64,000 nt of DNA from an uncultured Buttiauxella sp. (GTDB taxonomy: Bacteria; Pseudomonadota; Gammaproteobacteria; Enterobacterales; Enterobacteriaceae). Positions 57,694-64,000 of the stretch are shown piece by piece. The stretch lies in assembly GCA_946480445.1 (NCBI GenBank), contig CAMLJN010000010.1, forward strand, positions 1 through 64,000, given 5' to 3'. Position 1 is the stretch's first letter; each line of letters begins with the position of its first letter. The notes under the pieces were generated by a model. It saw only the letters and a program-made list of their open reading frames with translations. It had not been told where the DNA came from and searched no databases. The translations under genes were made by a program, and so were the position numbers.

Positions 57694-58476
57694 ATGCAAA
57701 CGATAATTCGCGTCAGCAAACTGAGCAAAACATTCAACCACCACCGGGCGCTGAGCGCCGTAGACCTTGAGGTGAACGAAGGTGAGATGGTCGCTCTGCT
57801 GGGGCCGTCAGGCTCAGGCAAATCCACCCTCTTACGCCATCTCAGCGGTTTGATTACCGCCGATAAAACCGCGGGCAGCCATGTAGAGCTGCTGGGGCGC
57901 ACGGTACAGAAAGCAGGCCGTCTGGCGAGCGATATTCGCAAAAGCCGCGCCCACACGGGGTATATCTTCCAGCAGTTCAACCTGGTTAATCGCCTGACGG
58001 TGCTGGAAAACGTACTGATTGGCGCACTCGGTTCCACGCCGTTCTGGCGAACCTGTTTTAACTGGTTCAGTCGCGACCAAAAGCAGCATGCATTGCAGGC
58101 GCTGACCCGCGTCGGCATGACGCAATTTGCGTATCAGCGCGTCTCCACCCTGTCCGGAGGCCAGCAGCAGCGCGTGGCGATTGCCCGTGCGCTGATGCAG
58201 CAGGCGAAAGTCATTCTGGCAGACGAGCCAATTGCCTCTCTCGATCCGGAATCCGCACGCATCGTCATGGAAACCCTGCACGACATTAACCGTCTGGACG
58301 GCATCACCGTAGTGGTAACGCTGCATCAGGTGGACTACGCCCTGCGCTACTGCGAACGCGTTGTCGCCCTGCGCCAGGGACATGTGTTTTACGACGGAAG
58401 CAGCTCAGCGTTCGACAGTGAACGGCTGGGCAATCTCTATCGCAGCATCTCCCGCGTTGACGCGGTGGCTGCATAA
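57694..58476 (+). CDS. phnC: Phosphonate ABC transporter ATPase PhnC
   Basis: PhnC is a 260-residue ABC ATPase with Walker [10 protein letters not shown], signature [15 protein letters not shown], Walker [14 protein letters not shown] and the switch histidine in VTLHQVD. With PhnD and PhnE it imports phosphonates. ATG 57694 follows AGGAGGCCGAGTG and gives the E. coli length; longer frames reach into the leader and were rejected. Confidence 0.96.
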   Translation: MQTIIRVSKLSKTFNHHRALSAVDLEVNEGEMVALLGPSGSGKSTLLRHLSGLITADKTAGSHVELLGRTVQKAGRLASDIRKSRAHTGYIFQQFNLVNRLTVLENVLIGALGSTPFWRTCFNWFSRDQKQHALQALTRVGMTQFAYQRVSTLSGGQQQRVAIARALMQQAKVILADEPIASLDPESARIVMETLHDINRLDGITVVVTLHQVDYALRYCERVVALRQGHVFYDGSSSAFDSERLGNLYRSISRVDAVAA

Positions 58477-58518
58477 ACACGTTATCTGCCTCAGTTTTCT
58501 CTATCTCAAGGAATTGTC

Positions 58519-59535
58519 ATGAGCTACAAAGCCGTTAAAGCCCTCGCCTTTACCAGCCTGTTAAGCGTCAGCGCCCTGTTCAACGCAGCCCAGGCGGATG
58601 AGCAAGAGAAGTCCCTTAATTTCGGCATTATCTCCACCGAATCCCAGCAAAACCTCAAACCCCAGTGGGATCCGTTCTTAAAAGATATGGAAAAGAAGCT
58701 GGGCATGAAGGTGAACGCTTTCTTCGCACCGGATTACGCGGGGATTATCCAGGGAATGCGTTTTAACAAAGTAGATATCGCCTGGTACGGCAACCTCTCC
58801 GCTATGGAAGCGGTAGATCGTGCAAACGGCCAGGTCTTTGCCCAGACCGTGGCAGCCGATGGGTCGCCGGGCTACTGGAGCGTGCTTATCGTCAATAAAG
58901 ACAGTCCGATCAATAACCTGAGCGATATGCTGGCGAAGCGTAAAGATCTGACCTTCGGCAATGGCGATCCTAACTCCACCTCCGGCTACCTCGTCCCGGG
59001 CTACTACGTGTTTGCCAAAAATAACGTCGCCGTCAGCGACTTCAAACGTTCGGTCAATGCCAACCACGAAACCAACGCGCTGGCCGTCGCCAACAAGCAG
59101 GTGGATGTGGCGACCAATAACACCGAGAACATGGATCGTCTGAAGCTCACCGCGCCGGAAAAATACAAGGATCTGAAGGTTATCTGGAAATCCCCGCTGA
59201 TCCCGGGCGATCCGATCGTCTGGCGTAAAAATCTCTCCGAAGCCACTAAAGACAAAATCTACGATTTCTTTATGAGCTACGGCAAAACCCCGCAGGAAGC
59301 ACAGGTGCTCAAAGCGCTGACGTGGGCGCCGTTCCGGCCCTCAAGCGACCTACAGCTGGTCCCGATTCGTCAGCTGGCGCTGTTTAAACAGATGCAGAGC
59401 GTGAAGGACAACAAGGGCCTGGATGAGAAAGATAAAACCAGCAAAGTCACCGCGCTGCAAAACCAGCTGAGCGACCTTGACCGCCTGACCGCGGCGCTGT
59501 CTGCCATGAGCAGCGTGAATAAAGCGGTGCAGTGA
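58519..59535 (+). CDS. phnD: Phosphonate ABC transporter binding protein PhnD
   Basis: PhnD is a 338-residue periplasmic binding protein: signal peptide AFTSLLSVSALFNAAQADEQ, then the lobes with RFNKVDIAWYGNLSAMEAVD and FGNGDPNSTSGYLVPGYYVF, where 2-aminoethylphosphonate is bound in the E. coli protein. Length matches E. coli PhnD. Confidence 0.96.
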   Translation: MSYKAVKALAFTSLLSVSALFNAAQADEQEKSLNFGIISTESQQNLKPQWDPFLKDMEKKLGMKVNAFFAPDYAGIIQGMRFNKVDIAWYGNLSAMEAVDRANGQVFAQTVAADGSPGYWSVLIVNKDSPINNLSDMLAKRKDLTFGNGDPNSTSGYLVPGYYVFAKNNVAVSDFKRSVNANHETNALAVANKQVDVATNNTENMDRLKLTAPEKYKDLKVIWKSPLIPGDPIVWRKNLSEATKDKIYDFFMSYGKTPQEAQVLKALTWAPFRPSSDLQLVPIRQLALFKQMQSVKDNKGLDEKDKTSKVTALQNQLSDLDRLTAALSAMSSVNKAVQ

Positions 59536-59543
59536 TTAGGTTC

Positions 59544-59587
59544 TCCCTCACCCTGCCACTCTCCTGGGGAGAGGGCCGGGGTGAGGA
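59544..59587. repeat. Palindromic intergenic repeat between phnD and phnE
   Basis: CCCTCACCCTGCCACTCTCC then GGGGAGAGGGCCGGGGTGAGG form a long imperfect hairpin. It is the best copy of the family in this window and lies within a transcribed operon, where it would form a strong mRNA stem between phnD and phnE. Confidence 0.75.
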
Positions 59588-59620
59588 CTTCTAATCTCAA
59601 AGTCATTAACGGAGCACCTC

Positions 59621-60403
59621 ATGCAGCAAACATTACAGGTCGCCGCCCCGAAACGTAGCTGGTTCTCGCTACTCAGTTGGGCAATTTTACTGGCCGTTCT
59701 TATTGCGTCCTGGCTGGGAGCAGAAATGGCCCCGCTGACGCTCTTTAAAGACGCGGGCAACATGGCGACTTTCGCCGCAGACTTTTTCCCACCTGATTTC
59801 AGCCAGTGGCAGGTCTACCTCAGCGAGATGGGCGTCACACTGCAAATCGCCGTATGGGGCACCGCGCTGTCAATTGTTCTTTCCCTCCCCTGTGGCCTGC
59901 TGTGCGCCGACAATCTCGTCCCCTGGTGGGTTTACCAGCCGATGCGCAGAGTGATGGATGCCTGCCGCGCCATCAACGAAATGGTCTTTGCCATGCTGTT
60001 CGTGGTCGCCGTCGGCCTGGGGCCTTTCGCTGGCGTGCTGGCATTGTTTATTCATACCACCGGCGTGCTCTCCAAGCTGCTGTCTGAAGCGGTGGAGGCC
60101 ATTGAGCCAGGCCCGGTGGAAGGGATTCGCGCCACCGGCGCCAACAAGCTCGAAGAAATCCTCTACGGCGTGCTCCCACAGGTGATGCCGCTGCTTATCT
60201 CCTACTCGCTCTATCGCTTTGAGTCGAACGTCCGTTCGGCAACGGTGGTGGGCATGGTGGGCGCAGGCGGCATTGGCGTCACGCTCTGGGAGGCTATCCG
60301 TGGCTTCCAGTTCCAGCAAACCTGCGCCCTGATGATAGTCATTATCATCACCGTCAGCCTGCTGGATTTCCTGTCCCAGCGTCTGCGTAAACACTTTATC
60401 TAG
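59621..60403 (+). CDS. phnE: Phosphonate ABC transporter permease PhnE
   Basis: PhnE is a 260-residue permease with about six membrane segments and the EAA-type loop [20 protein letters not shown]. In E. coli K-12 an 8-bp duplication disrupts this gene; here the frame is intact, so uptake should work. Separated from phnD by the repeat element. Confidence 0.95.
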   Translation: MQQTLQVAAPKRSWFSLLSWAILLAVLIASWLGAEMAPLTLFKDAGNMATFAADFFPPDFSQWQVYLSEMGVTLQIAVWGTALSIVLSLPCGLLCADNLVPWWVYQPMRRVMDACRAINEMVFAMLFVVAVGLGPFAGVLALFIHTTGVLSKLLSEAVEAIEPGPVEGIRATGANKLEEILYGVLPQVMPLLISYSLYRFESNVRSATVVGMVGAGGIGVTLWEAIRGFQFQQTCALMIVIIITVSLLDFLSQRLRKHFI

Positions 60404-60419
60404 CGAGGCTTTGTTAACG

Positions 60420-61145
60420 ATGCACTTATCCAGACATCCGACCAGCTACCCTACGCGCTACCAGGAAATCGCCGCCCTGCTTGAGCAGGAGCTGCGTAAA
60501 AACTACCGCTGCGGTGACTATCTCCCCGCAGAAAGCCAGCTTGCTGCACGTTACGCAGTGAACCGCCACACGTTGCGCCGGGCCATCGACCAGCTCGTGG
60601 AAAAAGGCTGGGTGCAGCGCCGCCAGGGCGTAGGCGTGCTGGTGCTGATGCGCCCGTTCGATTACCCCCTCAACGCTCAGGCGCGTTTTAGTCAGAACCT
60701 GCTCGACCAGGGCAGCCATCCCACCAGCGAAAAACTTTTAGCGGTGCTGCGGCCCGCCTCCAGCCATGTGGCTGACGCGCTGGGCGTCACGGAAGGCGAT
60801 GACATTATTCATTTGCGCACCCTGCGCCGCGTAAACGGCATCGCAGTCTGCCTGATTGACCATTACTTTGCTGAGCTTGCCTGGTGGCCCGCGCTGCAAC
60901 AGTTCAATAGCGGTTCGCTGCACGAGGTTATTCAGGCCCGCCTCGGCATAACTCTGCAACGCACACAAACCCGTATCAGCGCCCGCCGCGCCCAGGCCAA
61001 AGAGAGCCGCCTGCTGGAAATCCCCAACATGGCTCCGCTGCTGTGCGTGCGCACCTTAAACCACCGGGAAGGCGAGACGACCCCCGCGGAATACTCCGTC
61101 AGCCTGACCCGCGCCGACATGATTGAATTCACCATGGAGCACTAA
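60420..61145 (+). CDS. phnF: GntR/HutC-type regulator PhnF
   Basis: PhnF is a 241-residue protein with an N-terminal GntR winged helix (YQEIAALLEQELRKNYRCGD, NRHTLRRAIDQLVEKGW) and a C-terminal UTRA ligand domain (RTQTRISARRAQ). It is the local regulator of the phn operon. ATG 60420 matches the E. coli start; it stops one base before phnG. Confidence 0.95.
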   Translation: MHLSRHPTSYPTRYQEIAALLEQELRKNYRCGDYLPAESQLAARYAVNRHTLRRAIDQLVEKGWVQRRQGVGVLVLMRPFDYPLNAQARFSQNLLDQGSHPTSEKLLAVLRPASSHVADALGVTEGDDIIHLRTLRRVNGIAVCLIDHYFAELAWWPALQQFNSGSLHEVIQARLGITLQRTQTRISARRAQAKESRLLEIPNMAPLLCVRTLNHREGETTPAEYSVSLTRADMIEFTMEH

Positions 61146-61607
61146 ATGGACGCTCAGCATTTTGACGAAAACCAGCGCCGCCAGTGGATGGCCGTGCTGG
61201 CCCACAGCCTTCCACAAGAACTGGCAGGCCGCTGGGCAGAACTGAATTTAAACCCCGAATACCAGATTATCCGCCAGCCGGAAATGGGGCTGGTGCAGAT
61301 TCAGGCGCGCATGGGCGCAACAGGCCAGCGCTTTTTTGCCGGAGATGCCACGCTGACCCGCGCCGTGGTGCAGCTTAGCAAAGGTATTTATGGCTACAGC
61401 TATCTGCTGGGACGAGATAAAGCTCACGCCGAGCGCTGCGCTGTCATCGACGCTCTGCTGCAGGACAAAGAACATTTTCATTCCTTACAGGAAACCTTAA
61501 TTGCGCCGCTGGCGGCAAACCGGGAGCAGCGTCTGGCCAAACGACGCGCCGAGGTCAATACCAGCCGCGTCGACTTCTTTACTCTGGTTCGCGGAGATAA
61601 CGCATGA
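61146..61607 (+). CDS. phnG: C-P lyase subunit PhnG
   Basis: PhnG is a 153-residue subunit of the PhnGHIJ core complex, starting [20 protein letters not shown]. The family motif is [20 protein letters not shown]. It starts directly after phnF (no gap) and overlaps phnH by 4 bp. Confidence 0.94.
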   Translation: MDAQHFDENQRRQWMAVLAHSLPQELAGRWAELNLNPEYQIIRQPEMGLVQIQARMGATGQRFFAGDATLTRAVVQLSKGIYGYSYLLGRDKAHAERCAVIDALLQDKEHFHSLQETLIAPLAANREQRLAKRRAEVNTSRVDFFTLVRGDNA

Positions 61608-62188
61608 CCCTGATGACCGCTTTCACCCTGCCCGTGCAGGACGCCCAACAAAGCTTTCGCCGCCTGCTAAAGGCGATGAGCGAGCCGGGTGCGATCGTCG
61701 CGCTGCACTCGCTGACTCAAGGCTGGGCGCCGTTCAACATCGCCTCCACCAGCGTGCTGCTGACGCTTGCCGATAACGACACGCCGGTGTGGATTGCCGA
61801 CGCGCTGGAAAATGAAGCCGCGATACAGAATGTTCGCTTTCACACTAATGCCCCCGTTTGCGCTACGCCGGAGCAGGCAAAGTTCGCCGTCGCCAGCGAA
61901 GCCATCTCCTCCGCCCAGCTTAACGCCCTGGCGCAGGGGACAGACGTGGCCCCGGACACCAGCGCTACGCTGATTTTGCAGGTCAGCAGCCTGAGCGGTG
62001 GCCGTATGCTGCGTCTGACAGGCGCGGGTATCGCCGAGGAACGCATGATTGCCCCGCAGCTGCCGGACTGCGTGATCCATGAATTAACCGAACGGCCGCA
62101 CCCGTTTCCGCTGGGCATTGATTTACTTCTTACCTGCGGCGAGCGCCTGCTGGCCATTCCCCGCACCACGCATGTGGAGGTGTGCTGA
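61604..62188 (+). CDS. phnH: C-P lyase subunit PhnH
   Basis: PhnH is a 194-residue subunit of the C-P lyase core, starting [20 protein letters not shown]. The family motif region [20 protein letters not shown] is near the C-terminus. It overlaps phnG by 4 bp and phnI by 1 bp (TGATG). Confidence 0.94.
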   Translation: MTLMTAFTLPVQDAQQSFRRLLKAMSEPGAIVALHSLTQGWAPFNIASTSVLLTLADNDTPVWIADALENEAAIQNVRFHTNAPVCATPEQAKFAVASEAISSAQLNALAQGTDVAPDTSATLILQVSSLSGGRMLRLTGAGIAEERMIAPQLPDCVIHELTERPHPFPLGIDLLLTCGERLLAIPRTTHVEVC

Positions 62189-63252
62189 TGTACGTCGCCG
62201 TCAAAGGGGGCGAGAAGGCCATCGCCGCCGCCCACGCCTTACAGGAACACCATCGTCGTGGCGACCAGAACCTTGCGGAGCTTAGCGTCGCACAGATCGA
62301 TCAACAGCTCGGGCTTGCCGTTGACCGCGTGATGACAGAAGGCGGTATCGCCGACCGCGAACTGGCAGCGCTCGCGATTAAGCAGGCCAGCGGCGATATG
62401 GTGGAGGCGATCTTTCTGCTGCGCGCCTACCGCACCACCCTGCCCCGTCTTGCGGTCAGCCAGCCGCTGGAAACCGCAAAGATGCGCCTGGAGCGCCGCA
62501 TCTCCGCCACTTACAAAGATGTCCCCGGCGGCCAGCTGCTCGGCCCAACCTACGATTACACCCACCGTCTGCTGGACTTCGCTTTGCTGGCAAACGGCGA
62601 GGCTCCGGCCCTGAAAACCAATGATGGTGAGCAAGAACCGGCCCCACATGTTTTCAGCCTGCTGGCGCGCCAGGGCCTAGCAAAGGCTGAAGAAGATAAC
62701 GGCGAACAGCCGGACGATATTACCCGCACCCCGCCGGTTTACCCGTGCTCACGGTCATCGCGTTTGCAGCAGCTGGTGCGCGGCGATGAAGGCTATCTGC
62801 TGGCGCTGGCCTACTCCACACAGCGCGGCTATGGGCGCAATCATCCGTTCGCGGGCGAAATTCGCAGCGGCTACGTTGATATTGAAATTATCCCGGAAGA
62901 GCTGGGATTCGCGGTAAACGTCGGCGAACTGCTAATGACAGAGTGCGAGATGATCAACGGATTTGTCGCGCCTGAAAACGAACCGCCACACTTCACTCGT
63001 GGCTACGGGCTGGTGTTCGGCATGAGCGAACGTAAAGCAATGGCCATGGCGCTGGTCGACCGCGCGCTGCAGGCACCGGACTACAACGAAACGGTAGCAG
63101 GCCCGGCCCAGGATGAAGAGTTTGTGCTTTCGCATGCGGATAACGTCGAAGCCGCCGGTTTTGTCTCCCACCTCAAGCTGCCGCACTACGTGGATTTCCA
63201 GGCCGAGCTGGAACTGCTTAACCGCCTGATTAAGGAGCGCGAAAATGGCTAA
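62188..63252 (+). CDS. phnI: C-P lyase nucleosidase subunit PhnI
   Basis: PhnI is a 354-residue subunit that, with PhnG, PhnH and PhnL, swaps the adenine of ATP for methylphosphonate to form ribose-1-phosphonate triphosphate. The length equals E. coli. Conserved stretches include YPCSRSSRLQQLVRGDEGYL and STQRGYGRNHPFAGEIRSGY. ATG 62188 gives the exact family N-terminus [12 protein letters not shown]. It overlaps phnJ by 8 bp. Confidence 0.96.
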   Translation: MYVAVKGGEKAIAAAHALQEHHRRGDQNLAELSVAQIDQQLGLAVDRVMTEGGIADRELAALAIKQASGDMVEAIFLLRAYRTTLPRLAVSQPLETAKMRLERRISATYKDVPGGQLLGPTYDYTHRLLDFALLANGEAPALKTNDGEQEPAPHVFSLLARQGLAKAEEDNGEQPDDITRTPPVYPCSRSSRLQQLVRGDEGYLLALAYSTQRGYGRNHPFAGEIRSGYVDIEIIPEELGFAVNVGELLMTECEMINGFVAPENEPPHFTRGYGLVFGMSERKAMAMALVDRALQAPDYNETVAGPAQDEEFVLSHADNVEAAGFVSHLKLPHYVDFQAELELLNRLIKERENG

Positions 63253-64000
63253 CCTGAACGGCTATAACTTTGCCTACCTGGATGAACAAACGAAACGCAT
63301 GATCCGCCGCGCCATCCTAAAAGCGGTGGCAATCCCGGGCTACCAGGTGCCGTTTGGCGGACGCGAAATGCCGATGCCCTATGGCTGGGGAACCGGCGGG
63401 ATCCAAATTACCGCCAGCGTGATTGGCGAGGCCGATGTGCTAAAAGTCATCGACCAGGGCGCGGACGACACCACCAACGCCGTCTCGATTCGCCACTTCT
63501 TTAAGCGCGTGACCGGCGTTAATACGACCGAACGTACCGAAGACGCCACGCTCATTCAGACCCGCCACCGCATCCCGGAAACGCCGCTTGCCGAAGATCA
63601 GATCCTGATTTACCAGGTTCCCATCCCCGAACCGCTGCGTTTTATCGAGCCGCGCGAAACGGAAACCCGCACCATGCACGCACTGGAAGAATATGGCGTG
63701 ATGCAGGTGAAGCTGTACGAAGATATTGCCCGCTTCGGGCATATCGCCACCACCTACGCCTACCCGGTGAAGGTGAACCATCGTTACGTGATGGACCCGT
63801 CCCCCATTCCTAAATTCGACAACCCAAAAATGGACATGATGCCCGCGCTGCAACTGTTCGGCGCCGGACGTGAAAAACGCATCTACGCCGTACCGCCGTT
63901 TACCCGCGTGGAAAGCCTGGACTTTGACGATCATCCGTTCACCGTCCAGGCGTGGGATGAACCCTGCGCCCTTTGCGGATCGCAACACAGCTATCTCGAT
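63245..64000 (+). CDS. phnJ: C-P lyase PhnJ, cut by window end
   Basis: PhnJ is the radical SAM enzyme that cleaves the carbon-phosphorus bond. The first 252 of about 281 residues are present: MANLNGYNFAYLDEQTKRMI, GWGTGGIQITASVIGEADVL, and the start of the cluster region CALCGSQHS. The remaining cluster cysteines lie beyond base 64000. phnKLMNOP presumably follow. Confidence 0.96.
   Translation, partial: MANLNGYNFAYLDEQTKRMIRRAILKAVAIPGYQVPFGGREMPMPYGWGTGGIQITASVIGEADVLKVIDQGADDTTNAVSIRHFFKRVTGVNTTERTEDATLIQTRHRIPETPLAEDQILIYQVPIPEPLRFIEPRETETRTMHALEEYGVMQVKLYEDIARFGHIATTYAYPVKVNHRYVMDPSPIPKFDNPKMDMMPALQLFGAGREKRIYAVPPFTRVESLDFDDHPFTVQAWDEPCALCGSQHSYLD

Overview
This is chromosomal DNA of an Enterobacteriaceae member close to Enterobacter, Citrobacter, Lelliottia or Buttiauxella. 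The backbone order mscM-epmA-frdABCD-ampC-gdx-ecnBA-efp-epmB-yjeI-groLS-fxsA-aspA-dcuA-cutA-dsbD-yjdC-tRNA-Phe is that of Escherichia coli. However, a divergent ampR-ampC pair (inducible AmpC) sits where E. coli has ampC alone, and no blc gene lies between ampC and gdx. I cannot fix the genus from sequence alone.

Region 1 (1-21049) is conserved, GC-rich core. It holds a mechanosensitive channel, the EF-P modification genes (epmA, epmB, with efp between them), anaerobic fumarate respiration (frdABCD, aspA, dcuA), AmpR/AmpC, the guanidinium exporter Gdx with a well-formed guanidine-II riboswitch, the entericidin lipoproteins, GroEL/ES with a sigma-32 promoter, and the DsbD/CutA pair. One AT-rich orphan LuxR-type regulator (9064-9660) interrupts the core.

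Region 2 (21050-about 47000) is an AT-rich, much-decayed genomic island beside the tRNA-Phe gene. Next to the tRNA lies the tail of a P4-type integrase. A compact intact cassette follows: an ArsR-type repressor divergent from an AfsA-like (gamma-butyrolactone synthase family) protein and a 14-TM DHA2 exporter. This looks like a small diffusible-signal synthesis and export unit, unusual for an enteric bacterium. Then come wrecks (a second integrase, an Lrp-family regulator, an IS256-type transposase), a PapI-like regulator, a ToxR/MarT-like plus FidL-like pair, two glycosyltransferase-like genes, a fimbrial fragment, an IS3 fragment, and a complete-length Tad/Flp pilus locus on the minus strand (three pilins to tadG plus an OmpA-domain protein). 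The Tad locus has a nonsense codon in the ATPase gene tadA, a frameshift in tadF and a degenerate third pilin. A second MarT/FidL-like pair lies just upstream of the pilins, so the Tad locus is bracketed by two membrane-regulator pairs.

Region 3 (47079-64000) returns to core-like composition. It holds yghU (glutathione transferase family), the sitABCD Mn/Fe importer with a Fur-like box and two MntR-type palindromes, the yjcZ-crfC dynamin-like pair, a WYL regulator, yjdM and yjdN, and the phosphonate C-P lyase operon phnCDEFGHI with phnJ cut off by the window end. Members of a palindromic intergenic repeat family lie at several operon ends and between phnD and phnE.
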